Positions 17,604 through 26,075 of a stretch of DNA of 64,000 nucleotides are shown here, one piece after another. The position numbers were made by a program, and so were the translations under genes. Each line of letters opens with the position of its first letter. Within the stretch, counting starts at the first letter, position 1. The notes beneath the pieces were generated by a model, which worked only from the letters and a program-made list of their open reading frames with translations, was not told the origin of the DNA and made no database searches. The stretch comes from Deefgea piscis (GTDB lineage: Bacteria; Pseudomonadota; Gammaproteobacteria; Burkholderiales; Chitinibacteraceae): contig NZ_CP054143.1 of assembly GCF_013284055.1 (NCBI RefSeq), positions 1,054,001-1,118,000 on the forward strand. The letters are read 5' to 3'.

Positions 17604-18640
17604 TACACCAGCTTCCATTGCACCAACTCACCGGCGCGCAATGGCACCACCACGCTATCGGCAAAAGCGTATTCCGTCGGCACTACCCAGCTTTCTTTAC
17701 GCAAGGTCACGGTTTCGCTACTCACTGGCAAGCCATAAAACGCTGAGCCATTCTGGCTGGCAAACGCCTCCAAACGATCGAGCTTACCGGCTAAATCGAA
17801 CACTTCGGCATACAGTGGCAACGCGGCGTGGGCGGTATACATGCCGGCACAACCACAGGCGGTTTCTTTCGCGCCTTTAGCATGCGGAGCGCTGTCGGTA
17901 CCCAAAAAGAATTTATGGTTGTCATCGGCCGTTACTGCTTTCACCAAGGCTTGGCGATGAATTTCACGTTTTAAAATCGGCAGACAATACAGATGCGGGC
18001 GAATGCCACCAACGAGCATGGCATTTCGATTCATCAATAAATGATGCGCCGTCACGGTTGCGGCCACATTGTCTGGCGCACCAGTAACAAAGTCAGCGGC
18101 ATCTTTAGTGGTGATGTGCTCAAAAACGACTTTGAGGTTGGGGAATTTGGCCAATAGCGGCTGCATAATGCGATCGATAAACACCGCTTCACGATCAAAA
18201 ATATCGATTTCACTATCGACCACTTCACCATGCACCAAAAACGGTAACCCGAGTTCGGCCATTTTTTCAATTGCTGGTAAAACCTTATTCACGTCGGTAC
18301 AACCGGCATCCGAATTGGTCGTCGCGCCAGCTGGGTAGAGCTTAACGCCATGCACAAAGCCACTGGCTTTGGCGGCGACAATATCGGCCGCAGTGGTGTT
18401 ATCGGTTAAATATAAAGTCATCAAAGGCTGAAACGATTGCCCTGCTGGCACCGCAGCCAAAATGCGCTGGCGATACTCGCCAGCTAAAGCGACATTGGTC
18501 ACCGGCGGTTTTAAGTTGGGCATCACAATAGCGCGGCCAAATTCACGCACGGTATGCGGCAAAACGCTCGCCAAACCGGCGCCATCGCGCAGGTGTAAAT
18601 GCCAATCATCAGGACGAGCGATGGTGATGGTTTGCGTCAT
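17603..18640 (-). CDS. pyrC: dihydroorotase (class II), PyrC
   Basis: PyrC closes N-carbamoyl-aspartate to dihydroorotate, the third step of pyrimidine synthesis. The 345-residue amidohydrolase has the zinc-binding [10 protein letters not shown] (His14, His16), the metal-bridging Lys in VKLYPAG (near residue 100), VHGEV and FEHITT histidines, and the DSAPH catalytic Asp near residue 248. Length and sequence fit the class II (E. coli-type) enzyme. A good AAAGGAAAA site precedes the ATG. It is followed directly by a coupled membrane protein gene. Confidence 0.96.
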   Translation of the reverse strand: MTQTITIARPDDWHLHLRDGAGLASVLPHTVREFGRAIVMPNLKPPVTNVALAGEYRQRILAAVPAGQSFQPLMTLYLTDNTTAADIVAAKASGFVHGVKLYPAGATTNSDAGCTDVNKVLPAIEKMAELGLPFLVHGEVVDSEIDIFDREAVFIDRIMQPLLAKFPNLKVVFEHITTKDAADFVTGAPDNVAATVTAHHLLMNRNAMLVGGIRPHLYCLPILKREIHRQALVKAVTADDNHKFFLGTDSAPHAKGAKETACGCAGMYTAHAALPLYAEVFDLAGKLDRLEAFASQNGSAFYGLPVSSETVTLRKESWVVPTEYAFADSVVVPLRAGELVQWKLV

Positions 18641-18715
18641 GTTTTTTCCTTTTTAACAGTCAATTTCCGCCACCTTAGGATTCATCCATTTGCGGCAGCG
18701 TAGCTATATATCAAT

Positions 18716-18760
18716 GTATTGGCAGGCAACCCTTGATTGATAAGGGCTACCTGCCAATAC
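18716..18760. repeat. dispersed palindrome, copy A
   Basis: The arms GTATTGGCAGG / CCTGCCAATAC enclose an inner stem CCCTT / AAGGG. The outer GTATTG...CAATAC matches copies at 20280 and 25972. Confidence 0.75.
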
Positions 18761-18774
18761 CTGAGTTATTCAGG

Positions 18775-19035
18775 TCATATTCAGATTTAGTGTTGATGCT
18801 GTGCCGCGCTCGTCGAGCTGGGGTTTAAAAACCCGTCTAAGCGCACCGAGTGCGTCAGAGACAAACGGTTTTATCGTTTGGCTCACGACAATCGAGGGCA
18901 CAGCGGAGCTGGGCGCGCTCGGGTCGCCTTTCTTTTCCCCCATTTTCTTTGGCGAGTCAAAGAAAATGGGGTCCCCGTCGCGGACTGCGACTGTAAAACA
19001 ATGTGCCGTAGGCACTTAAAATCATCAACACATAA
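18775..19035. repeat. structured intergenic element with 14-bp hairpin
   Basis: CCCCATTTTCTTTG and CAAAGAAAATGGGG (18938-18951 and 18958-18971) form a perfect 14-bp stem with loop GCGAGT. Other hairpins are CAAACG/CGTTTG (about 18863-18881) and GTGCC/GGCAC near 19002-19014. The motif at 18780-18807 recurs at 26037-26064. The hairpin and its flanks resemble dispersed intergenic sequences I recall from many proteobacteria that are often mis-annotated as small proteins. A structured RNA or a degenerate mobile repeat are both possible. Confidence 0.5.
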
Positions 19036-19136
19036 TCTGAACATCGCCGTTATTCATCTAAATTAGGATCATTCAACATCGCTCGAGCTCAGTTTGCGCT
19101 GATGCCTAGCCTGATCCAGTCAGCAATGGCGGCTTT

Positions 19137-19382
19137 TTATTCCGCACGTTTTTTAATCAAAAACAAAAATCGGGTTTCTTCTTGCCATTGCTCGAGCAAC
19201 TCATTACCGGTTTGCCGACAAAATGCCGCGAAATCGGTTGGCGTAGCTGGATCGGTGCAGGTCACTTGAACGATCTCTCCGCCCGCCAAGGTGGCCAGCG
19301 CTTTTTTGGTGCGCAATATCGGTAGTGGGCAATTGAGTCCCGATAAATCAATCGTTAATTGCGGGTGAATGCGAGCAGTCAT
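19137..19382 (-). CDS. TusA-family sulfur carrier/sulfurtransferase
   Basis: This 81-residue SirA/TusA-like protein carries persulfide sulfur on Cys18 within LNCPLPILRTKKAL, the family signature. TusA relays sulfur for tRNA 2-thiolation or other sulfur transfer. The rest fits the two-helix, four-strand fold (GEIVQVTCTDPAT, then DFAAFCRQTGNELL). The ATG at 19382 gives a normal family length; upstream in-frame ATGs at 19412 and 19451 would add unrelated residues. Which of the several TusA-like roles applies is unknown. Confidence 0.88.
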   Translation of the reverse strand: MTARIHPQLTIDLSGLNCPLPILRTKKALATLAGGEIVQVTCTDPATPTDFAAFCRQTGNELLEQWQEETRFLFLIKKRAE

Positions 19383-19547
19383 GAGCGCAGATCCAAGCGA
19401 ACAAAACGCCATTGTACCGAAGTCAATCCTACCTGTTGCAATCAATCCCACCTCAAGCTTGAGGCAAATTTGCGGCGCTTAAGTTTCACTTCATACAAAG
19501 CGGTTTAAATAGCGTCATCAAATCAAAACCACTATGGAAAACGCATT

Positions 19548-19829
19548 ATGAAACTCATGACTTTCTTCGCCGCTGCCACTCTTGCCGCTTCAACACTGAG
19601 CTTTGCCAGTAGCAATGATTGCGCCCCGCATCCTCGTGAGCAATGGGTGAGCGCTGCCGAAGCCAAAACCAAAATTGAAGCGCAGGGTTACAGTATTTCT
19701 AGCTTCAAAGTCTCTGACGGCTGCTATGAAATCAAAGGCCGCAATAAAGACAATCAACGCGTTGAAGTTTCGTTCGATCCAAAAACTTTAGAAATGGTTG
19801 AGTTTGAGCACGAAAGTTTTTTTGATTAA
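19548..19829 (+). CDS. small periplasmic PepSY-like protein, paralogue 1
   Basis: This exported protein of 93 residues has a signal peptide (residues 1-20, cut near SFAS) and one PepSY-like domain (EAKTKIEAQGYSISSFKVSDGCYEIKGRNKDNQRVEVSFDP). Two cysteines (in NDCAPH and DGCYEI) could form a disulfide. PepSY modules are thought to bind or inhibit partner proteins in the envelope. It is 45-50% identical by eye to the next gene, so the two arose by tandem duplication. They precede a cytochrome b and a two-component pair. Confidence 0.82.
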   Translation: MKLMTFFAAATLAASTLSFASSNDCAPHPREQWVSAAEAKTKIEAQGYSISSFKVSDGCYEIKGRNKDNQRVEVSFDPKTLEMVEFEHESFFD

Positions 19830-20002
19830 GACTGCCGACTGCGCAAGCAGTGGCTGGCGCAATCCCATCGCTCGGTCAGTACTAATCACAGTAACTACAA
19901 TTAAAACGTAATTAAATATGCAAGATGAATAACTCTTAATTTTCGCTTAACTGAAGCATGTTGAAATACATTTGTTGTTCCTACCACCACCGGAGAATCA
20001 CC

Positions 20003-20272
20003 ATGAAAGTACTTACTGCATTAGCCTTCACTGCACTGGCCGCCTCTTCTCTTAGTTTTGCCGGTGCCAACTGCACCCCACATCCAAAAGCTGAATGGTT
20101 AAAGCCGAGCGAAGCAACGGCCAAAATCGAAGCGATGGGTTACAAAATCAAAAAATTTAAAACCTCGGGCGAATGCTACGAAATCTACGGCCACAATAAA
20201 GAAGGCAAAAAAGCTGAAGTGTATTTCGACACCAAAACCTTAGCCATTGTGAAATCTGAAATCGGCGATTAA
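20003..20272 (+). CDS. small periplasmic PepSY-like protein, paralogue 2
   Basis: This exported protein of 89 residues is a paralogue of the gene at 19548. It has a signal peptide (1-20), the matching CTPHPKAEWLKPSEATAKIE start of the domain, and the same two cysteines, followed by a lysine-rich stretch (KIKKFK, NKEGKKAEVYFD). The ATG at 20003 is preceded by GGAGAATCACC. Compared with paralogue 1 it is markedly more basic, which suggests different partners. A palindrome (20280-20326) follows the stop. Confidence 0.82.
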   Translation: MKVLTALAFTALAASSLSFAGANCTPHPKAEWLKPSEATAKIEAMGYKIKKFKTSGECYEIYGHNKEGKKAEVYFDTKTLAIVKSEIGD

Positions 20273-20279
20273 TCCCAAA

Positions 20280-20326
20280 GGTATTGGCTTGCAGCCTTTG
20301 TTATTTAAAAATTACAAGCCAATACC
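20280..20326. repeat. dispersed palindrome, copy B
   Basis: Perfect 12-bp arms GGTATTGGCTTG / CAAGCCAATACC surround a 23-base AT-rich loop. It lies between a PepSY gene and the cytochrome b gene and may act as an intercistronic terminator or stabiliser. Confidence 0.8.
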
Positions 20327-20407
20327 CATTCAATATCACCAGCACGGCCAGCCTCATTTGCAATATACCAAAGCCACTCAAGTGCTGATTCGATAAGGAA
20401 CTGCAAA

Positions 20408-20953
20408 ATGCAAAAAATCAAAGTGTGGGATCCCGTGGTTCGGGTATTGCATTGGAGCTTAGCAATTGCAGTACTGGGTAATTTTTTGAATGAAGAAGGC
20501 GATCTTATCCATCGCTGGGAAGGCTATGCCGCGGTCGGCATCGTCATCAGCCGCATTATTTGGGGTTTTATTGGCAGCGAACATGCACGCTTTAGCAGCT
20601 GGTTCCCCACGCCGACTACGCTGAAAAGCTATCTGGCAGCGCAATTGCGCGGTGAGCATCCGCGATTTCTAGGGCATAACCCCGCAGGCGCGGTCATGAT
20701 GCTGTTTTTATTGCTGATGGTCTTATCCTTAGGCGCCACAGGCTATATGATGGGTAGCGATGCTTTTTTTGGCGAAGAATGGCTAGAAACCCTGCATGAA
20801 ACGCTCGCCTATACCTTACTGACTGGGGTTGGTCTGCATGTTGCTGCCGCGATTTTTGAAAGCTGGCGCCATCGAGAAAACCTACCCGCAGCCATGCTAC
20901 ATGGTTACAAACGAGCGAATACATCGCCAAAACCTCACGACATAAGGCATTAA
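20408..20953 (+). CDS. cytochrome b561-type membrane protein
   Basis: This di-haem cytochrome b of 181 residues has four membrane helices (about 13-30, 38-56, 93-113, 131-151). Candidate haem ligands are His15, His35, His130 and His144, and the PVVRVLHWSLA start is typical of the Ni/Fe-hydrogenase-type/b561 family. It probably moves electrons between the quinone pool and a periplasmic partner. The neighbours, two PepSY proteins upstream and a response regulator/sensor pair downstream, suggest an envelope redox function. A good AAGGAACTGC site precedes the ATG. Confidence 0.88.
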   Translation: MQKIKVWDPVVRVLHWSLAIAVLGNFLNEEGDLIHRWEGYAAVGIVISRIIWGFIGSEHARFSSWFPTPTTLKSYLAAQLRGEHPRFLGHNPAGAVMMLFLLLMVLSLGATGYMMGSDAFFGEEWLETLHETLAYTLLTGVGLHVAAAIFESWRHRENLPAAMLHGYKRANTSPKPHDIRH

Positions 20954-20956
20954 GCA

Positions 20957-20982
20957 ATCGCGGCAGCTTGGTCTGCCGCGAT
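20957..20982 (+). terminator. hairpin between cytochrome b and response regulator genes
   Basis: ATCGCGGCAG and CTGCCGCGAT form a perfect ten-base stem with a six-base loop, in the gap before the response regulator. There is no T run, so it is more likely a processing or partial attenuation structure than a full stop. Confidence 0.5.
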
Positions 20983-21009
20983 GTACTGATGGCGACTCGG
21001 GACTCAAAC

Positions 21010-21672
21010 ATGCGTATTTTATTAGTCGAAGACGATTTATTACTCGGTGAAGGCATACAAGACGGCCTGGTTGACGCGGGCTTTGTCGTCGATTGGTTTA
21101 AAGATGGCGAAGCCGGTCGTACTGCACTGCAAACCGAGCATAGCTTTGACTTAGTGGTGCTCGATATTGCGATGCCGCGACTCGATGGTCTGAGCTTATT
21201 GGCATGGATACGCCGCAATTTGGGTAATTTACCGGTGCTACTACTCACCGCGCGCGACTCGATAGAAGATCGCATCACTGGGCTTGATGCCGGTGCCGAT
21301 GATTATTTAGTCAAACCGTTTGCGCTTGGCGAACTGATCGCACGTTTGCACGCCTTATTACGCCGCGCCCATGGTCGCAGCGAAAACAGCCTCACATGGC
21401 AAAGCATTGTGCTTGATCCCGCACATAAAACCGCCAGCAAAGATGGTATACCGCTCGATTTAACGGCGATGGAATTTAAACTGCTGCATTTACTAATGGC
21501 CAACTACCCGCATTATTTATCCCGCAGTCAATTCGACGAAAAGCTCTACGGCTGGCAAGGCGAAATTGAGAGCAATACGCTGGATGTACATCTGTCTCAT
21601 CTGAGAAAAAAACTCGGCAGCGAAGTCATCCGTAATGTCCGTAATCTTGGCTGGCGCTTGGAGTCCAATTGA
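21010..21672 (+). CDS. OmpR/PhoB-family response regulator (QseB-like)
   Basis: This 220-residue regulator has a receiver domain (acidic VEDD pocket, phospho-acceptor Asp52 in LVVLDIAMPRLDG, Lys in DDYLVKPF) and a C-terminal winged-helix DNA-binding domain (LTAMEFKLLHLLM and ESNTLDVHLSHLRKKLG). The ATG at 21010 follows GGGACT and gives the family N-terminus. Its stop overlaps the start of the sensor kinase gene. QseB, PmrA and TctD are all close in sequence, so the regulon cannot be named; the neighbouring PepSY and cytochrome b genes are likely targets. Confidence 0.92.
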   Translation: MRILLVEDDLLLGEGIQDGLVDAGFVVDWFKDGEAGRTALQTEHSFDLVVLDIAMPRLDGLSLLAWIRRNLGNLPVLLLTARDSIEDRITGLDAGADDYLVKPFALGELIARLHALLRRAHGRSENSLTWQSIVLDPAHKTASKDGIPLDLTAMEFKLLHLLMANYPHYLSRSQFDEKLYGWQGEIESNTLDVHLSHLRKKLGSEVIRNVRNLGWRLESN

Positions 21673-22985
21673 TACATCGCATTCAACACTGGTTAAAGCA
21701 TTCACTCGCAACGCGCTTAACGCTACTCATTCTGCTGGCGACCATCATCGCTTGGAGTGGTTTTAGCGCCGTCTTACTCTACGAAGCACGCAAAGAAACC
21801 GCCGAAGTACTCGACGATCAACTCACCGCCTACGCCGATTTGTTATGGCAAAACTTAGGCGGCGAAGATGATTTGCGCTCAAATAATAATCAAGACAATG
21901 ATTACCATGATGAGCTGGCTTTCGCGGTTTACCATTTAGACGGTCGGCTGGTCACGGCTAGCCAACAGCGCCCTTTCCCGCTGCAGCCCAGTGCGTCGAA
22001 AAAACCGTATTCCATCAACTTAAACGGCAAAGAATGGCAAATTACCGTGCGCTCGGGCGAAAACCACCAGCTGATTGTCGGTGAGCCACTGAAAAATCAA
22101 CTCAAAATTGCCAAAGAACTCAGCGAGCATCTGCTCGAAATTGCGCTGTGGGCGCTGCTGTTGTTATTGCCGCTATTGTATTTTGCGATTCGGCAAGGCC
22201 TCAAACCACTCAAAATCGTTGATGCCGAATTAGCTCGCCGCGCGCCAAATAATTTAGACGCACTCAATATTGTCGTTCCCAGTGAAATCGCTCCGCTGCG
22301 TGACCGACTCAATACCTTGTTTGCCCAAGTCAACCAAACACTCGCCCGCGAGCGACGCTTTACCGCTGACGCGGCCCATGAGCTACGCACGCCATTGGCC
22401 GGTTTACGCGTGCAAATTGAATTAGCACAAAGTAGCCCACGCCCAGAAACGCGCGAAAAAGCGCTCGGCAAAGCCATACACGGTGTTGATCGAACCACGC
22501 GTTTGGTCACCCAGCTGTTGGCGCTCTCGCGCTTAGATCATGGTGAAACGCCGCAATTTGAAGCCATATCACTCAGCGATCTCGCACGTAGCGCTTTACT
22601 GGAAGCCAATTTGCCAGCCGATGAAGCCCATTTAAGCATTGAGCAGCCCTGCGCTTTAATCGGCCAACCATTATTGCTGGGCTTATTACTGAGAAATTTA
22701 CTGGAAAATGCCAAGCATTATGCCGGCCCAGACGCCGAGATTGTGATCCAGATTCGCGGCGCAACACTCAGCGTTTGCGATAATGGCCCGGGCGTGAGCA
22801 GTGATGATTTAGCCCGCATTGGCGAACGTTTTTATCGCCCTGCCGGGCAAAGCCAGCCCGGGGCAGGTTTAGGTTTATCGATTGTGCGCCGAATTGCTGA
22901 TTTGCATCAGGCCGAGTTCAAAATCAGCAACCGCGACTCCGGTGGATTTTGCGCCGAGATCCGCTTTCAGCGTGAAGCGCAATAA
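21669..22985 (+). CDS. sensor histidine kinase (QseC/PmrB-like)
   Basis: This membrane kinase of 438 residues has TM1 near 15-36, a periplasmic domain of about 120 residues rich in Asn/Asp (NNNQDNDYHDE), and TM2 near 156-174. The H-box FTADAAHELRTPLAG with His237, the N-box LLRNLLENAKHYAG and the G-boxes CDNGPGV and GAGLGLSIVRR follow. The start is TTG at 21669 and overlaps the response regulator stop (TTGA); no ATG exists before TM1. The acidic Asn/Asp stretch could bind cations, but that is a guess. Confidence 0.92.
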   Translation: MIHRIQHWLKHSLATRLTLLILLATIIAWSGFSAVLLYEARKETAEVLDDQLTAYADLLWQNLGGEDDLRSNNNQDNDYHDELAFAVYHLDGRLVTASQQRPFPLQPSASKKPYSINLNGKEWQITVRSGENHQLIVGEPLKNQLKIAKELSEHLLEIALWALLLLLPLLYFAIRQGLKPLKIVDAELARRAPNNLDALNIVVPSEIAPLRDRLNTLFAQVNQTLARERRFTADAAHELRTPLAGLRVQIELAQSSPRPETREKALGKAIHGVDRTTRLVTQLLALSRLDHGETPQFEAISLSDLARSALLEANLPADEAHLSIEQPCALIGQPLLLGLLLRNLLENAKHYAGPDAEIVIQIRGATLSVCDNGPGVSSDDLARIGERFYRPAGQSQPGAGLGLSIVRRIADLHQAEFKISNRDSGGFCAEIRFQREAQ

Positions 22986-23051
22986 ACAACATTGAGGCAG
23001 CTCGCTGAACTTGTTACGATGCTGCCTTTACTCTCGATTGGACTCACGACG

Positions 23052-23630
23052 ATGCATAAAATCCTGCTGTTGACTTGTTTGCTTGCTGGATTGGTGCAGG
23101 CGGCAGAATACGAGACCCACACTCCGGACAATATTGAAGCTGGTGAAGGCGATGGCTTAATGGGCTTTTTTAAAAATAAAGCCCCAGTGATTCCGGCGGA
23201 GCAAGAGATTCAATACCCAGATTTAGCCACGCTCAAACAATGGGCTCCAGTTAAATTTGCACAAGAAATTAAAAACAATAATTACTATCTATCCCTTGAT
23301 AGCTTAAGCCTCGGGCCTGATCGGATTGTGCGCTATGTCATCGCCGTGACGCCCAAAGCCGGTGGTCCAAAAAATATCTTATTTGAAGGCATTGATTGCA
23401 AAACTAACCAATACCGCACTTATGCTTGGGGCAATCCCAATAAGAATGAATGGCAAAAAAGCACGCAAGTGAAATGGAAGCCATTAAGTAAAAATCAATA
23501 CAATGCTTGGCAAGGTAGCTTATCGGATAATTTCTGCCAGATGGGTGATCCTTGGCCGGTTGAAACCATTCGCAAAGACTTCACCGTCGACAAGCAAGCC
23601 GGTGATTGCTTAGGTTGCCGCGCTAAATAA
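23052..23630 (+). CDS. CNP1-like family exported protein
   Basis: This exported protein of 192 residues has a signal peptide (1-17, LLAGLVQAAEYE) and one CNP1-like domain, known mainly from betaproteobacteria and without a defined function. Visible landmarks are the PDLATLKQWAPVKFAQ block, NNYYLSLDSLSLGPDRIVRYV and the ILFEGIDCKTNQYRTYAWG segment. A CLGC motif lies near the C-terminus. The ATG at 23052 starts a proper signal peptide; its ribosome site is weak. It comes 66 bases after the sensor kinase stop and may be co-transcribed. Confidence 0.85.
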   Translation: MHKILLLTCLLAGLVQAAEYETHTPDNIEAGEGDGLMGFFKNKAPVIPAEQEIQYPDLATLKQWAPVKFAQEIKNNNYYLSLDSLSLGPDRIVRYVIAVTPKAGGPKNILFEGIDCKTNQYRTYAWGNPNKNEWQKSTQVKWKPLSKNQYNAWQGSLSDNFCQMGDPWPVETIRKDFTVDKQAGDCLGCRAK

Positions 23631-23704
23631 TTTAATCCCTCCGGTCTGTTGTTCGCAAAAATCTAAACGGCAACAGCCCCACGCTCAATTCGCGACGCTA
23701 GCAT

Positions 23705-24661
23705 TTATTGCGCTTCACATACCAGATCAGGTAGCAGCTCAGCAAAAGCCGCCTGATATTTTTCGGCCAATTCACGCTCAGTAAAATGATGATTTTGCCC
23801 ACCGCGCTGCGCGACTTTCAAGCTACCTAACAAACTAGCCAAACGCCCAATTTGCGGCCAATCCCAACCGCGACTCAATCCATGCAGCAGCCCGGCGCGA
23901 AACGCGTCGCCACAACCGGTTGGATCTAGAATCTCAGACGCAGCCACTGCGGGGATTTGATGACAAACACCGTCCGTATAGATTTTCGCCCCCTGAGCCC
24001 CCAAGGTGACGATCAGCGCTTGAACTTGCGCGGCAATTTCCAGCAGGCTAAGCCCGGTACTCGTGCACAGCATTTCAGCTTCATAGTCATTCACGGTGAC
24101 ATAACTGGCTAAAGCCAACATGGCTTTGAGCTCTTCACCGTTAAACATCGGTAAGCCTTGGCCGGGATCAAAAATAAACGGGATTTTCGCTGCGGCCAAT
24201 TGCTGGCAATGTTGCTGCATCCCCGCCTTGCCATCGGGCGAAACAATGGCGATGTCGATCGGCTCTCGCACCACATTCACCATATTCAAATGCGAGCCAT
24301 TCATCGCGCCCGGATGAAATGCGGTAATTTGGTTGTCGTCTAAATCGGTCGTAATAAAGCACTGGGCAGTGAAGCCCTCTTGCTCCTGAATATAATCGCG
24401 GCGAATCTGCTGACGATCTAAAAATTCGGCATAAGGACCAAAGTCTTGCCCCACGGTCGCCATAATTAACGGCTCAGAACCGAGCATTTTCAGCGTGTAC
24501 GCAATATTGCCAGCGCAGCCGCCCAATTCGCGCCGCATTTCTGGCACTAAAAATGACACCGATAAGATATGAATCTGCTCGGGCAAAATATGCTGCTTAA
24601 AATATCCGGGAAAAATCATAATCGTGTCATAAGCCATTGAGCCACAAATTAACGCTGCCAT
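23705..24661 (-). CDS. PfkB-family carbohydrate/nucleoside kinase
   Basis: This ribokinase-fold kinase of 318 residues phosphorylates a sugar or nucleoside. The substrate side shows GGCAGNIAYTLKMLG (47-61), and the ATP side shows DPTGCGDAFRAG (246-257) with catalytic Asp252. The sequence is close to adenosine-kinase-like members (GSMAYDTIMIFPGYFKQHILPE), common in betaproteobacteria. The substrate is uncertain. An AGGAGAGCAAG site precedes the ATG. Confidence 0.9.
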   Translation of the reverse strand: MAALICGSMAYDTIMIFPGYFKQHILPEQIHILSVSFLVPEMRRELGGCAGNIAYTLKMLGSEPLIMATVGQDFGPYAEFLDRQQIRRDYIQEQEGFTAQCFITTDLDDNQITAFHPGAMNGSHLNMVNVVREPIDIAIVSPDGKAGMQQHCQQLAAAKIPFIFDPGQGLPMFNGEELKAMLALASYVTVNDYEAEMLCTSTGLSLLEIAAQVQALIVTLGAQGAKIYTDGVCHQIPAVAASEILDPTGCGDAFRAGLLHGLSRGWDWPQIGRLASLLGSLKVAQRGGQNHHFTERELAEKYQAAFAELLPDLVCEAQ

Positions 24662-24804
24662 CTTGCTCTCCTGATTTCGATTAAACGGATTTCATCATCA
24701 CTTTACGGCAGGCCGAAACACATTATCGTTCGTCATTCGCCGGTTAATTCTGTCTGTATTCATACACCAAGTTTCTATTACTCGTGCATATTCCTAGGGT
24801 TTTA

Positions 24805-25965
24805 ATGTATTTTTACATCATGGGAATAATTCTTTCATCAACTGTCATTTTAATCTTAGCGACCTTGAGCAGCGTATTTGCCATTGCGCAGTACGCGCTA
24901 CTAGTTCGCGCGCATCATTCCGAGCGAGGATTAAGCACGCTGGCCTATGGCGGCACGCTGCATGCATTGGCCACACTGGCTTACGCATTAAGCTTGGGTA
25001 GCCGCTATAACACGCTGATTGCGCCAATATTAATTGCCGGTTTACTGGTTTTACTCGCAGGAACTCGGCGGTTTTTTGCCCGCCCGGCCTTACTTGGGCA
25101 CTGGGCATGGAGTTTAGTCATCAGTGGCATCATCCTTAGCGCCCAATGGCTAACCAGCCTTAATCAATATCAGGCTTGGGTATTGCAATGCCTCACCCTA
25201 TTACCACTCTTACTGCGAATCGCTTACGAAGCACGCCACGCCGATAACGATGAGCATTGGTCGCTACCTCGGCAAGTATTAATTCTTATTTGGTTGGGCT
25301 ATGCCGGCATGGTGGTATTTTTAATCTGCCTACCCGCCTACTCGTTGCAAAATGCGCTATTAATCACCTTATTAATGAGCAATTTGGCCTTGCCATATAG
25401 TTATCACAACACGCTGTCACATCGACTACACACCCGCTTAATTAAGCTCAATCGTTACGATGCGCTAACCGGATTATTCAATCGGCGCGGGATTGAGGAA
25501 TACACGCTACGTGAGCTGCGCCGCACCCAAAAATACCGCCAGCCATTGGCGATTATTGGCGTGAATATCAAGCAATTTCATGAAATCAATCAGCGCTATG
25601 GTTTTGCCGCTGGCGACATGGCACTCAAAAAAGTCGCCCGTAGCTTAAAATCTATCGCCGCCACGACCTACCCTAGCGGTATTGGGCGCTTTACCGGTAA
25701 TGATTTTATTTTGATCTTGAGTAATATGCCGATTCAGCAGGTTCGTAACACCATGCTAGAAATCGAGCTTGCAATAAATAGCTTACAAATTGACCACAGC
25801 GATAGCAGCTTTCATCTAGGCTGTGTCATTGACGTCGTGCGTGCCGGTGTTCACGGCGACAATGCCAATCAATTGCTAATGGCGCTGCAAGCCGCTATCG
25901 AACAACGCAAAAACACCAAGCAGCTCAGCAACAAAGCGCCACTCTCCCCAGCTGAAGTTGCTTAA
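24805..25965 (+). CDS. membrane GGDEF protein with degenerate active site
   Basis: This 386-residue protein has an N-terminal region of six to seven membrane helices (about residues 10-220) followed by a GGDEF domain (YDALTGLFNRRG at its start). The catalytic GG(D/E)EF is replaced by FTGNDF (GRFTGNDFILIL), and no RxxD inhibitory site is seen, so cyclase activity is doubtful. It may bind c-di-GMP or GTP as a sensor. The ATG at 24805 follows AGGG; an in-frame GTG at 24784 is possible. An active GGDEF protein lies next to it on the opposite strand. Confidence 0.85.
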   Translation: MYFYIMGIILSSTVILILATLSSVFAIAQYALLVRAHHSERGLSTLAYGGTLHALATLAYALSLGSRYNTLIAPILIAGLLVLLAGTRRFFARPALLGHWAWSLVISGIILSAQWLTSLNQYQAWVLQCLTLLPLLLRIAYEARHADNDEHWSLPRQVLILIWLGYAGMVVFLICLPAYSLQNALLITLLMSNLALPYSYHNTLSHRLHTRLIKLNRYDALTGLFNRRGIEEYTLRELRRTQKYRQPLAIIGVNIKQFHEINQRYGFAAGDMALKKVARSLKSIAATTYPSGIGRFTGNDFILILSNMPIQQVRNTMLEIELAINSLQIDHSDSSFHLGCVIDVVRAGVHGDNANQLLMALQAAIEQRKNTKQLSNKAPLSPAEVA

Positions 25966-25971
25966 TACAAT

Positions 25972-26018
25972 GGTATTGATCTGTAGCTCTTATATTGCAT
26001 CAACTACAAAGCAATACC
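25972..26018. repeat. dispersed palindrome, copy C
   Basis: GGTATTG / CAATACC outer arms are extended by an imperfect CTGTAG / CTACAA stem. The flank at 26037-26064 repeats the motif seen after copy A. It lies between converging GGDEF genes. Confidence 0.75.
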
Positions 26019-26075
26019 CATATATATTTGGTAATGTTCAAATTTGGTGTTGATGCTATACCGCAGCGTGGCCAC

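Larger units (their letters stand above)
18641..19136. other. structured gene-free region between pyrC and tusA-like gene
   Basis: No credible gene is seen in these 496 bases. It holds copy A of the dispersed palindrome (18716-18760), a small hairpin CCTGA-GTTAT-TCAGG right after it, and then about 250 bases dense in short inverted repeats (listed separately). Reading frames across it are short, overlapping and of low-complexity composition. Confidence 0.6.

Noticed and set aside
23640-23690. A GGTCTGTTG...CAACAG hairpin between the CNP1-like gene and the PfkB gene, resembling the 10151 hairpin
   Set aside because: Only six base pairs are supported and the loop is long; not enough to call a repeat family.
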